A stretch of 64,000 nt of DNA from Microbacterium barkeri (GTDB lineage: Bacteria; Actinomycetota; Actinomycetes; Actinomycetales; Microbacteriaceae). Below the pieces are notes generated by a model that searched no databases, was not told where the DNA came from, and saw only the letters and a list, made by a program, of their open reading frames with translations. How positions within the stretch are numbered: position 1 is the first letter of the stretch; every line of letters starts with the position of its first letter. The stretch covers positions 1-64,000 of the forward strand of contig NZ_BSEJ01000005.1 in the NCBI RefSeq assembly GCF_027921765.1, written 5' to 3'. A program made the position numbers and the translations under genes. Below, piece after piece: positions 7,402 through 16,800 of this stretch.

Positions 7402-8463
7402 TCAGTCCCCCGTCGGCGCGGCGGCCTCGCGGCGGCCCTCCTCGCGCGCCTGCGCGAGGAGGCGCTCGATGCGGCGGCGCGAGCGACGACGGCCCCACAC
7501 GCCGGATCCCACGATGAGCGCGATGCCCGCGAGCACGGCCAGCTGGGACCACGGGATCGCCCACATCCCGGCCTCGACGCGGACCGCGTCGACGGGCGTG
7601 CCCTCGCCCTCGCCGACCACGGTCGGGACGACCTCGAGTTCGACGGGGACGGAGAAGAGCGGCCACACGTCGTCCACGGGCACGGTGAACGTCCGCCGAT
7701 CGCCCGGCAGCAGCTCCTGGTCGATCTCGTCGGGGCCAGGGAACGCCGACTCGCGGCCTCCCGCGGCGGCAGTGCCCGTCACCATGAGCCGCGTGTTGCC
7801 CGAGTTCACGACCTCGAACCGCACGACCGCGTCGCCCGGGGCCAGCGGATTCCACGACACGTCGTACTCGGAAGAGACCGCCTCCACGGATGCGGACGGC
7901 GTGAGCTCCCCCGCCACCCGCGTCATGACGCGGAAGCCGACGCGCGACTCGACGCCCACCGACGAGCCGTCCTCGCCGACCTGATGCGACAGGATCGACG
8001 CGGCGATCCCCGCGGCGTGGTCGCCGGGGGTCGCGTTCTCGGGAACCGTCGTCGTGAACGGCACGATCTCCACCTCGCCCGGACCGACGACGACCTCGTC
8101 GACCACGTCGATCCACGTGCCCGCGTCGACGGACCCCTCCGTCGACGGCAGCATGCTGAAGCGGCCGTTCTCCTGGAAGTACGCGTCCGCGGTCGTGATG
8201 CGGAAGGTCACCTCCTGCTCCGAGAAGTTCCGGATGGCCAGATGCTCGGTCGCGCTCGCGCCCGGGTCCAGCTCCTGCTCGACCCAGGCGCGGCCATCCT
8301 CGCCCGACGCGTCGGCCGGCCGCACCGACCACGTGACCGTCCCGTCGTCCTGCGCCTCCGCGAGCGCGGGCGCCGACGCGCCGAGTGCGAGGAGCAGCGC
8401 GAGCGCGAGGGCGGAGACGCGCGGCAGGGCGCGTCGGATCGGGGTCGTGGGGGAAGCCATCAT
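7402..8463 (-). CDS. Membrane-anchored WxL-interacting-type (DUF916-like) surface protein
   Basis: A protein of about 353 residues with a signal peptide (ALALALLLALGASAPALAEA), an extracellular beta-rich region resembling the WxL-interacting/DUF916 peptidoglycan-binding domain (VTWSVRPADA near the mature N-terminus, then GAWVEQELDPGA-like and PENATPGDHAAGI strands), a second Ig-like half, one transmembrane helix (WSQLAVLAGIALIVG) and a basic cytoplasmic tail. Family proteins hold WxL-domain proteins at the wall. Two ATGs in tandem (8463, 8460) follow AAAGG; the second has better spacing. It lies downstream of its probable partner, with an 88-bp repeat between. Family assignment is by recall of strand patterns. 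Confidence 0.65.
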   Translation of the reverse strand: MMASPTTPIRRALPRVSALALALLLALGASAPALAEAQDDGTVTWSVRPADASGEDGRAWVEQELDPGASATEHLAIRNFSEQEVTFRITTADAYFQENGRFSMLPSTEGSVDAGTWIDVVDEVVVGPGEVEIVPFTTTVPENATPGDHAAGIAASILSHQVGEDGSSVGVESRVGFRVMTRVAGELTPSASVEAVSSEYDVSWNPLAPGDAVVRFEVVNSGNTRLMVTGTAAAGGRESAFPGPDEIDQELLPGDRRTFTVPVDDVWPLFSVPVELEVVPTVVGEGEGTPVDAVRVEAGMWAIPWSQLAVLAGIALIVGSGVWGRRRSRRRIERLLAQAREEGRREAAAPTGD

Positions 8464-8482
8464 CGGCCTTTCGTGATCGGGT

Positions 8483-8570
8483 GGGACCGAACGCAGGAGA
8501 TCCGACGCGGAACGGGGCGGGAACACGGTTCCCGCTCCTCGATCCGCGCGGATCTCCTGCGACGTGTCCC
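8483..8570. repeat. 88-bp palindromic intergenic repeat, family A copy 1
   Basis: Begins GGGAC and ends GTGTCCC; arms contain GCAGGAGATCC / GGATCTCCTGC and the centre contains GGGCGGGAACACGGTTCCCG. It starts two bases beyond the TAA of the upstream minus-strand gene (stop at 8573) and ends just before the ribosome site of the next gene. Three relatives occur at 47561-47648, 58863-58943 and 63688-63775. The transcript could fold into a hairpin of about 40 base pairs with small interruptions. Confidence 0.85.
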
Positions 8571-8572
8571 GC

Positions 8573-9184
8573 TTACTCGAACAGCGACAGGGTCAGCGTC
8601 GACGTGTACGCGCCCGGTGCGGTCTCGGCCGGCACCTTCAGCACGAGCTCAGCCGTCGCCTCCCACGACCCCACCGCCTCCTCGCTCGTGAGCGCCATCG
8701 CCAGCAGCTCACGCCCCTGCAGACCGACGTTGTTCGGCCCCTCATCCAGAACCGTGTCCACATCCGACCCCACCGCGACAGCCCCCGACCCGTCATCGGC
8801 CACATGAGGACGCCACCCCAGATGATCCGGCGTGATCTCCGCCTGACCCGCATCCCCCACGAAGCTCGACGCCGTGCCCTCGACCCACCAGAACGCCCCG
8901 TCCGGGATCTCCTCCGCCGTCCGCGTATCCGTCACCGTCACCGTCGGCAGAGCACCCGTGAACTCGCGCACCAGCTCCGACGACCCCGACTCAGACAGAG
9001 ACGTCGACGTCCCCGCCACGCTCATCGCCAGGACCCCCGCACCCGTGTCCTCGATCTGCACGTTCACATCCACCTCCCCCGAACCCACCTGCTCCTCCGC
9101 GAACGCCGCACCCGCGACCCCCGCCAGCAGCACGCCGCCCACAGCCGCGACACCCAGCCGCGCCTTCACACCCTGCTTCATCAT
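8573..9184 (-). CDS. Small secreted WxL-like surface protein
   Basis: About 203 residues. After a signal peptide (VKARLGVAAVGGVLLAGVAGAAFAEE) comes one beta-rich domain with VTVTDTRTAEE, FWWVEGTASSF and a C-terminal strand pair ending GAYTSTLTLSLFE. This pattern resembles WxL-domain proteins, which bind the cell wall non-covalently. It has no membrane anchor or LPXTG motif. Adjacent ATGs at 9184 and 9181 follow AGGTGG at good distance; the longer frame upstream is rejected as Arg/Ala-rich shadow. It precedes a DUF916-like gene in the same direction, the usual WxL partner arrangement. Confidence 0.65.
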   Translation of the reverse strand: MMKQGVKARLGVAAVGGVLLAGVAGAAFAEEQVGSGEVDVNVQIEDTGAGVLAMSVAGTSTSLSESGSSELVREFTGALPTVTVTDTRTAEEIPDGAFWWVEGTASSFVGDAGQAEITPDHLGWRPHVADDGSGAVAVGSDVDTVLDEGPNNVGLQGRELLAMALTSEEAVGSWEATAELVLKVPAETAPGAYTSTLTLSLFE

Positions 9185-9255
9185 CGAAACCACCTGCCTC
9201 TTCCTTCCCATCGGTTCACCGACGAGACGCGCCCTTCGCGCCCCGCCCCATCTCA

Positions 9256-9276
9256 CGCCCGCCGCAGCGGCGGGCG
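9256..9276 (-). terminator. Stem-loop after GH43 gene 9285-13634
   Basis: CGCCCGCCG and CGGCGGGCG form a perfect 9-bp stem with a three-base loop, nine bases downstream of the TGA at 9285. There is no U-tract, which is common for actinobacterial intrinsic terminators. Confidence 0.6.
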
Positions 9277-9284
9277 CCGCCTGC

Positions 9285-12200
9285 TCATCCGCAGCTCGCG
9301 CCCGCGTACGCGACCGTCTTCTCGGTCGTCGCGCCCTGGCCATCCGTCGCCGTGACCGTCAGCGAACCTGCCGCGATCTCGACGGAACGCGTCGTCACCG
9401 CGACCGACGCGGCCCTGCCGGGCGCGATGCTCGCGATCGTCTTCTCCCCGTACGCGCTCGAGACCGTCGCCGACACCGGCCGCTCGCTCTCGTTGCGGAC
9501 CGAGACCGTCAGCATGACCCTCCCCGCGACGCAGCGCGGCGAGACCGTCGCCGAGATCTCGGGGCCGAGGGCGGGCACCTCGTGCGGGGCGACGCTCGTG
9601 AGGGTCGGCGTCACGGTCTGGAACAGCCCGTCCTCGCCGATCTCGAGCCGGTCGATCGTCGTCTCCCGGTGCGTGCCGTCCCCGCCGGGGATGGCGAACC
9701 GGTGATACGCGATGTACCACTCGTCGGTGCCCGGCACGTTGACGATCGAGCTGTGCCCCGTGCCCCTGATCCCGAGTGCGGTGTCCTTCTGCAGGATCAC
9801 GCCGCGATACGTCCAGGGGCCGTCGAGGCTCGTGGCCGTCGCATAGCCGACTCGGTAGTTCTCCGAGCCGGTGTCGTCGATCGAGTACGTCAGGTGGTAG
9901 AGCCCGTCGCGGTAGTTGAGGAACAGCCCCTCGCGGAAGTCCGTGAGACCCGCGATGCGCCTCAGCGTGCCCGCCTTGAGCGAGGCCATGTCATCGCCGA
10001 GCTCGGCGATGACCGGACCGTTCGACGGCCCGCCGTTGCCCCACGCGAGGTAGTACCGGCCGGACACCGGGTCGCGGAACGCGGCGGGATCGATCGCCTG
10101 ACCCGAGGTCACGGCCTCGTTGTTCAGGATCATCGCCTGCGGCTGCGCCCTGAAGGGCCCCGTGGGGCTGTCGGCGACCGCGACCCCGATCGTCTTGCGA
10201 CCGAGGGCCGTGTTGTGCCCCGAGAAGTAGAACCAGTACCTGCCGTCGCGCTCGATGATCGTCGGCGCCCACGCGTTGCCGCTCGCCCACGGCACGTCGC
10301 CGTTCGCGCCGTCGAGGGTCAGGATGGGCTCCTCCGAGCGCGTCCACTCCACGAGGTCCTTCGAGCTCCAGACGTAGAACTCCTTGCCGCCCCACCCCGC
10401 GTAGCCGTCGCTGGTCGCATAGATGTAGTACGTGTCGCCGAACACGGCGATGTTCGGATCGGCGTACAGACCCGGCAGCACGGGGCTGCTCATGACCTGC
10501 GCCGAGAACGTCCACGTCGTGGTCTGCCCGTCGGCGGTGATCTCGTACGTCACGGGTTCGGTCAGGTCGACGGTCTCCCCCGACGCCGGGGACGCCGTCG
10601 CACCCCCGGCGGCGACGAACGTCGGAGCGAGGGAGGATACGTCGGTTCCCGGCACGACCGGCAGGACGACGGTGTGCTCGGCCTGGTCGACGATCGGCGC
10701 GACCTTGAGCGCCGCGGGGTCGGCGAGCGACACCTCGCCGATCGCTCCCGGGGCTCCCGCCGTCTCGAGGACCTCGCGCGCCGTGAGGGCGCGGTCGTAG
10801 ATCGCGAACTCGCGGAACCGACCCGTGAAGCGCGCGTCCTGCTCGTAGAGCGACCGGCCGAGATAGTTCGCCCAGGTCTCGCCGCCCGAGATGTCGCCGG
10901 GATCGATCGTGACCCCGTCCTTGGTCGCGACGAGCACTCCGTCGAGGTAGAGGCGTGCGGTCTCTCCCTCGAGCGTGTAGGTCAGGTGCGCCCAGCGTCC
11001 GCGCGGCAGGGGCGACCCCTGGCGCACGGTCTGCTCCTCCGTGTAGGTGCCGGTCGTGATGCTCGTCCGATACGCGCTGTCGCCCGTCGTGAAGAGGTAC
11101 CCGCGACCGGCTCCCGCGGCGTCGGTCGTGCCGAGCCCCCAGATGAAGTAGCTGCCGGACTGCGCCGGGTCGACCCAGACGTCGGCGTCCACCGTGATGT
11201 CGTCGAGGCCCGCCAGGAGATCATCCGGCAGGTCGACGTAGTCGTCGACGCCGTCGAAGTGCAGCGCGCCATCCGTCCACGTCGCCCCGTGGATGGCCGC
11301 ATCGCGTCCGTTGCCCGATACGTCCGTGAGCGTCGCGCCCGCGCCATCCGAGAAGTCGTAGCGCACGATCTCCCCCTCGGCGTTCGAGGAGACGGGATCC
11401 TTGCCGGCGTACAGGCCGGCGAGCTCCTCCGCCGTGACCGGGATGACCGTGCCGTGGCGCGGGCTCGCCGGCAGGTCGTACTCGGGCGCGACCGACCATC
11501 CGCCCGCCGAGATGTCCTCGGTCACCAGCGGGATGTACCCGCGCCCGCCGTACTCGTCGACGAACAGGTAGTGCCTGCCGCCGCCGTTGACGTCGCCGGG
11601 GTTCGACTCGAAGATCGTCGGGCCCTCGACGGCGCTCGTGCCGGCGTCCCGCCCGATGCACGAGTCGATCATGGTCCACTCCTCGAGGGGAGCGCGCAGC
11701 GAGGTCGACGACTCCTGGATGATGTCGGAGCACCCGGTCGTGCCGGCGCCCTCGTCCTTCGTGAAGCGGTGGTAGACGCCGTCGGAGCGCGTCACGGTCG
11801 AGTCGATCCGCGACATCCCGTCCTGCCAGATCTGCGGCTCGGAGAAGGTGACGAAGTCGCGGGTCGTGGCGTACATCATCCGGTTGTAGGTGCTGCCCGT
11901 GTGACCGGGGTCGTCCTCCGCGTAGAGCTTCGAGGCCCAGAACACGACGTACGCGCCGAGCTCCTCGTCGTAGTACGCCTCGGGAGCCCACGTGTTGCCG
12001 GCCGTGTCGGGTGAGACGCGCACGTGCCGCTGCGCGGACCAGTTCACGAGATCGTGCGACTCCCACACCTCGAGGTACTTGCTGCCCTGGCGCTGCGACG
12101 TGTCCCACGAGGTGCCAGACCCGATCGAGAGGTCGGTCGCGATGAGGTAGAAGGTGTCGCCCTCGGGCGAGCGGATGATGAACGGGTCGCGCAGGCCCTG

Positions 12201-13634
12201 CTCTCCGTACTGCGACGAGAGGACGGGCAGCCCGCCGTTCAGCTCGTTCCAGGCGAGGGCGTTGTTGCCGTCGCTCGCGGCGAAGTGGATGTTCTCGCCC
12301 TCGACCGTGTTGCCCGTGAAGTACGCGAACGCGTAGCCCTCGTACTCCTCCTGCGTGCGCGCGGCGCGCACCGTGAGCGAGAACTCGCGCGTGAGGCCGC
12401 CCGCCGTCGCGGTCAGCACGACGTCCTGGTCGGTCGCGCCGCGGGTCACGACGCCCGGGGCGATCTCGCCGTCTGCGCTCGTGCTCACGACGCCCTCGGG
12501 TGAGGCGGTCCACGAGATCGGCGTGCCGTGCACCGGCCCCGTCTCGGGGAGCGTGATGTTGCCGCGGACGTCGTCGGCGTTCGGGATGGAGATCGCGTCG
12601 AGGTCCGCGCGGAGATCGGCCTCGCCCGCGGCGGGGACCGTGGCGGAGAACGCACGCGTGGCGGTCGCGTCGCCCTTCACGGCCGTGGCCGTGAGCGTGA
12701 CGTCCGCGGATCCGGATGCGGGCCGCGTGACCTTGCCGGACGGCGAGATCACCGACTCGTCGCTCGATGCCCACGTGATCGCGGATCCGTTCGGCGCAGC
12801 CGTCGGCAGTGCGAGGTCGGCGGTGACGTTCGAGAGGTCGCCGAGGGAGAGCGCGTCGACGTCGCGCTGCGCCTTCACCTGGTCGGATGGCTGGAGCGCC
12901 GCGACCTCGGATGCCGAGAGCGCGGTGTCGTAGATCCGGAAGTCGCGCAGGCTGCCCGCGAGATGGCGGTCGGAGGAGTAGTTCGAGCGGCCCAGGTAGT
13001 TCGCGGACGTGCGTCCTCCGCCGATCTGCCCGGGCTGGATGGTCACGCCCGTCTTGCGCGCGACCTCCGTGCCGTCGAGGTAGAGCACGGCCGTGTCGGT
13101 CGCGTCGTCGAGCGTGTAGGTGATCGTCTTCCAGACGCCGCGCGCGAGGTTCGCGCCGCTCGTCGCGGTCTGCTCGCCCGACCAGTTGCCGGTCGTGATC
13201 GACGTGCGGTACGCGTTGCCGGTCGAGAAGAGGTAGCCCGTGCCCGAGCTCGACGACGCAGGGTTGCCGAGGCCGTAGATGAAGTAGGGGGTGCCCTGCT
13301 CGGGACGGACGAGCACCTCGGTGCTCACCGTGATCGACGTGAGGCCCGCGAGGATGTCGTCGGGCAGCTCGACGTGATCGTCCACGCCGTCGAGGCGGAT
13401 GCCCTCGCCGCCCGTGAGGGTCGCGCCGCCGAGGATCGCCGCATCCCGGCCGTTGCCGGAGCTGTCGACGGCGACCGCGCCGGTCGTCTCGTCGAGGGCG
13501 TAGTGGGCGACGAGGTGCTCGTCGGCGGCCGCGGCGTGCACGGGGGCGATGCCCGCCGCGACGATGCCGAGGGTCGTCGCCGTCGCGAGGACGGCGCGGC
13601 GCGCGAGACCGCGCGCGCGGGTGGGGGCGACCAT
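9285..13634 (-). CDS. Secreted dual-catalytic GH43 enzyme with two LamG domains
   Basis: 1449 residues. Order: signal peptide (ends about 35), LamG (about 40-235), two atrophied bacterial Ig-like domains (about 240-420), GH43 propeller 1 (about 425-735; RDPFIIRS, NTWAPEAYYDEE, EGPTIFES), second LamG (about 755-935), an Ig-like spacer (about 950-1030), GH43 propeller 2 (about 1035-1350; LYADPNIAVFG, NAWAPTII, REGLFLNY), and the shared C-terminal domain ending ASCG. Both propellers keep the Asp and Glu expected in GH43, so two activities are likely; alpha-L-arabinofuranosidase/arabinanase is the best guess, xylosidase or galactanase possible. ATG 13634 follows GAAGGAGAGCGC. A promoter and operator-like site lie upstream. 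Confidence 0.87.
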   Translation of the reverse strand: MVAPTRARGLARRAVLATATTLGIVAAGIAPVHAAAADEHLVAHYALDETTGAVAVDSSGNGRDAAILGGATLTGGEGIRLDGVDDHVELPDDILAGLTSITVSTEVLVRPEQGTPYFIYGLGNPASSSSGTGYLFSTGNAYRTSITTGNWSGEQTATSGANLARGVWKTITYTLDDATDTAVLYLDGTEVARKTGVTIQPGQIGGGRTSANYLGRSNYSSDRHLAGSLRDFRIYDTALSASEVAALQPSDQVKAQRDVDALSLGDLSNVTADLALPTAAPNGSAITWASSDESVISPSGKVTRPASGSADVTLTATAVKGDATATRAFSATVPAAGEADLRADLDAISIPNADDVRGNITLPETGPVHGTPISWTASPEGVVSTSADGEIAPGVVTRGATDQDVVLTATAGGLTREFSLTVRAARTQEEYEGYAFAYFTGNTVEGENIHFAASDGNNALAWNELNGGLPVLSSQYGEQGLRDPFIIRSPEGDTFYLIATDLSIGSGTSWDTSQRQGSKYLEVWESHDLVNWSAQRHVRVSPDTAGNTWAPEAYYDEELGAYVVFWASKLYAEDDPGHTGSTYNRMMYATTRDFVTFSEPQIWQDGMSRIDSTVTRSDGVYHRFTKDEGAGTTGCSDIIQESSTSLRAPLEEWTMIDSCIGRDAGTSAVEGPTIFESNPGDVNGGGRHYLFVDEYGGRGYIPLVTEDISAGGWSVAPEYDLPASPRHGTVIPVTAEELAGLYAGKDPVSSNAEGEIVRYDFSDGAGATLTDVSGNGRDAAIHGATWTDGALHFDGVDDYVDLPDDLLAGLDDITVDADVWVDPAQSGSYFIWGLGTTDAAGAGRGYLFTTGDSAYRTSITTGTYTEEQTVRQGSPLPRGRWAHLTYTLEGETARLYLDGVLVATKDGVTIDPGDISGGETWANYLGRSLYEQDARFTGRFREFAIYDRALTAREVLETAGAPGAIGEVSLADPAALKVAPIVDQAEHTVVLPVVPGTDVSSLAPTFVAAGGATASPASGETVDLTEPVTYEITADGQTTTWTFSAQVMSSPVLPGLYADPNIAVFGDTYYIYATSDGYAGWGGKEFYVWSSKDLVEWTRSEEPILTLDGANGDVPWASGNAWAPTIIERDGRYWFYFSGHNTALGRKTIGVAVADSPTGPFRAQPQAMILNNEAVTSGQAIDPAAFRDPVSGRYYLAWGNGGPSNGPVIAELGDDMASLKAGTLRRIAGLTDFREGLFLNYRDGLYHLTYSIDDTGSENYRVGYATATSLDGPWTYRGVILQKDTALGIRGTGHSSIVNVPGTDEWYIAYHRFAIPGGDGTHRETTIDRLEIGEDGLFQTVTPTLTSVAPHEVPALGPEISATVSPRCVAGRVMLTVSVRNESERPVSATVSSAYGEKTIASIAPGRAASVAVTTRSVEIAAGSLTVTATDGQGATTEKTVAYAGASCG

Positions 13635-13670
13635 GCGCTCTCCTTCGAGGGGTCGTGGCAACGTCGGGTT

Positions 13671-13713
13671 GTTACCGGTATCAGATGTTAGCGTCACCAC
13701 TCGCCCGGGACAA
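13671..13713 (-). promoter_or_regulatory. Promoter with GTTACCGG-type operator for GH43 gene
   Basis: Minus strand: -35 TTGTCC (13708-13713), 17-base spacer, -10 TAACAT (13685-13690). Immediately downstream lies the near-palindrome GTTACCGGTATC (13671-13682, plus-strand reading), well placed to block transcription. The same -10 sequence and a related site (GTTACCGGGAAC) occur at the ytfQ promoter, suggesting one regulator for both, plausibly the LacI encoded at 27139-28158. Confidence 0.5.
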
Positions 13714-13735
13714 GGATTCGTGTCCGGCCTCCTTC

Positions 13736-13788
13736 ATGTCTCACCCGTCGTTGGAAAGGCGGCGCCAAACCCACCGCGGGTGAGACAT
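13736..13788. repeat. 53-bp palindromic repeat, family B copy 1
   Basis: Starts ATGTCTCACCC and ends GGGTGAGACAT; followed by GCAGG. The interior (GTCGTTGGAAAGGCGG...CCACCGC) pairs only partly. It sits upstream of the GH43 gene at 13634, on the far side of copy 2. Confidence 0.8.
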
Positions 13789-13819
13789 GCAGGCAGGTGG
13801 ACCCCCGGCCCTCGTCCCC

Positions 13820-13872
13820 GTGTCTCACTCGCCGCGGGAAAGGCGGGGCCGATCCCGCGGCGAGTGAGACAT
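13820..13872. repeat. 53-bp palindromic repeat, family B copy 2
   Basis: Starts GTGTCTCACTCGCCGCGGGA and ends TCCCGCGGCGAGTGAGACAT, giving a near-perfect stem of about 19 bp around a GGCGGGGCC-containing loop. It begins 13 bases beyond the stop of the GH43 gene at 13886 and could act as that gene's terminator. Confidence 0.8.
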
Positions 13873-13885
13873 GGATGGCGCGGGA

Positions 13886-16800
13886 TCAGCCGCAGGTGGT
13901 GGCCTCGTAGGCGATCTCGCGGACGGCGGAGGTGCCATCCGCACCCTCGGCGGCGACCTCGACGAAGCCGGCCGGGATCGCCGTCTGACGCGTCGTGAAC
14001 GAGACGGACGCCCGCGCCCCCGGGCCGAGGTCCTTCTTCGTCTTCACCCCGTACGGCGACGTCACCGTCGCGGTGAGCACGGTCTCGTCTTCGTTCTCCA
14101 CCGTGACGGTCTGCACGACGCGGCCCGCGACGCAGCGCGCCCCCACCTCGGCCCCCAGCGCGAGCGCGGACTCCACCACCGTCACCTCGACGCTCACCGC
14201 ACGGTTCGCAGGAGCGACCTCCTCATCGGCCTCCTGGTCGAACACGGGCATGCCGTCGGCCGCCCAGTGCACCCGGCGCACGAACGTGTCGCGCCCCGTG
14301 AGGCCGAGATTGTCGGTCCGCGCATGGAAGACGTAGAGCAGGTTGCCGTCCTCGTCGGTCGACCACATGCCGTGCCCCGTCCCCAGCTGCCATGCGCCGT
14401 TGAACGGCCCCGACTTCTGGATCGGATAGTTGAGCTTCGTCCACGCCGCGGGGTCGGTGAGATCGATCCCCTCCCCCGCCGTCGCCGTGGCAAGACCGGT
14501 GGTGTAGGTGTCGCCCACGGTCGAGCCCGAGTAGATGAGGAAGAGCGTGCCGTCGTGCGCGAGCACGTTGGGCCCCTCGGCGATGACGTTGTCCCATGCG
14601 TACTCCGGCACGACGATCCGCACCGGATCCGATGTGATCCGCGTCGGGTCGGACGGGTCCATCGTCGCGATGAAGACGGAGCCGAGCATCTGCCACACGT
14701 AGTACGACTGCCCCGAGTCCTCGACGTACGTCATGTCGAGCGAGATGCCCTGGGCGGCGTTGAGCGCCGTCCCGTCCGCGCGCACGACGTGCTCGGCCTT
14801 CGTCCAGTTCGCCGGGACCGCCGGATCGAGGTCGTTCCCCTGCGCGTCCTTCTTCAGCTGGAGGATCGAGGAGCGCCCGGTCCACATGTCGGGGCGCCCG
14901 TTCGCGCCGTCGTAGCAGGGCATGAAGAGGATCGACAGCGTGCCGTCGATGACGTGGAACTCAGGAGCCCAGAAGCACCCCGTCATCGCCTTGCCGTATG
15001 CGTCGAGGTCGCCGTCGCGCAGCAGATCGACCTCGGTGTTGCGCCCCGAGCGGATGGCCTCATCCGAGAGATCCTCGATCGTGTCGGCGATCCGGAACGG
15101 CATGTGCGGGCCGTTCGCAGGGTCGATCGGATTCATGTGGAGGTCTTCCGTGGCGATCATGAGGAACTTCGTCTGGCCGTTCCACTCGTAGCGGAAGACG
15201 GATGGATCAGCGCGCTCGTCCGCGAAGGGCGTCGGATAGGCCTGCTGCGCGATCGTCCCGGTCACCTCGTACGTGCCGGGCGTCGAGGTGTCCACGGCGG
15301 CGAGAGAGGCAGGATCCCAGTCGATCGCGCGCGTCGCGGTCGATCCGTCGTTGTAGGCGAGCTCGGCGCGCGGCGGGAGCGCCGACGCGTCGAGAGGAGC
15401 GCCCGCGGCGACGTCGACGCCGTCGAGGGGCGCGACGGTCGTGTTGGCGATCCGCCCGAAGCGCACCTGCAGAGCGCGCGCGACGTCATCCGTCACCGCG
15501 ATCGCGTTGCCGCTCGCGTAGTCCTCGACGCCGGTCTCGGACTCGCCGGCCGTCGCCGACACGGCCCCGCGCTCGACCGGACCGCGCGTCGAGGCGTCGG
15601 CGAGGTCGGCGAACGTCGTGTGCATCGCGGCGCCGCCGTCCGAGGTCCAGGAGACGACGTACCGCCGCGTCGCGGAGTCCCACACCACGGCCGGATCGTT
15701 CACGCCGCTCGTCACGCCGAGGTCGACGAGGCCGACCTCCTCGTAGGACAGGAGGTCGGTGCTGCGCGCGAAGAGCATGCGCCCGCTCTGCGTGCCGTCG
15801 GATCCGCCGCCGCGCGCCGCCCGCGTCGCCACGATGCCGAACGAGCCGTCCTCGAGATAGAACAGGTGCGGGCTCCTCAGGCTCCGCAGGATGGCCTCGG
15901 TCGTGCCGTTCGGCCCGGGGGTCTGCGCGGTCTTGGCGAAGAAGACGCCGTAGTTCTCGTTGAGCGGCGCCCATCCGCCATCCTGTCCGAGTGCGAGGTG
16001 CATGCTCAGCGCGATGTCGGCGTTGTTGGCCTCGGCGGCCGTCGTCGGCAGACGGTCGTAGGCGAGCAGCGGCGTCGACGCATCGGCCGGGAGCACGCGC
16101 ACCGCGTACGTGCGCGTGGCGCTGGCGCCCGTTGCCGCGTCGGTCGCGGTCACCGAGATCTCCCCGTCGACCGGCTCGTCGGCGTCGGTCGAGATCGCCT
16201 CGTCGACCGTGAGGCCCTCGCTGACCGCGGTCACCGCGATGTCGACGCCCTCGGGTGCGGCAGGAAGGGCCGTGCCGGACGCGACGACCGAGGGGATGAC
16301 GAACCGCTGCGCGAGCCGCTCGATGCGCTGCGCGGGGGTCTCGTCGGAGGGCAGCACGGTCACCGCGATCGAGGTGCTCGCGCTCGCACCGCGGATCTCG
16401 ACCGTGGCCGTGAGCGTGACCTCGACCGCCGACTCTCCCTGGAGCGGCGGGGTGACGGCGCCGTCGGGAGCCACGATCGCGGGATCGCTCGACGTCCACG
16501 TCACCTGGCCGCCCGCGGTCGGCAGGTCGATGTCGTCGCTCGTCTCAAGATCGGACAGGCCCAGGCCATCCAGGATTCCCTGCGCCTCCGCGCGCAGCTC
16601 GTCCGCGTGGACGAGCGCGTCAGCGGCCGACACGTCGGCCACCTCCGCCGCAGTGAGGGCGCGGTCGTACACGCGGAACGACGACAGCGCGCCCTGGAAG
16701 AGCGGGTCAGGCCACGGCGCGCGGCCGATCGTGTTGAGCGACTGGTCGACGATGTCGGCCGGGGTCGCTCCGAGCGCGCCCTCGGCGACGAGCGCGCCGT

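Noticed and set aside
3389..8332. A single giant 1647-codon protein covering the second exporter subunit and beyond
   Set aside because: The part upstream of 5560 is a shadow of the first exporter subunit and the DUF916-like gene; the GTGA overlap at 5557-5560 marks the true start.
13736..13872. Insertion-sequence ends
   Set aside because: The palindromes resemble terminal inverted repeats, but no transposase or target duplications lie between or around them, and each element is only 53 bp.
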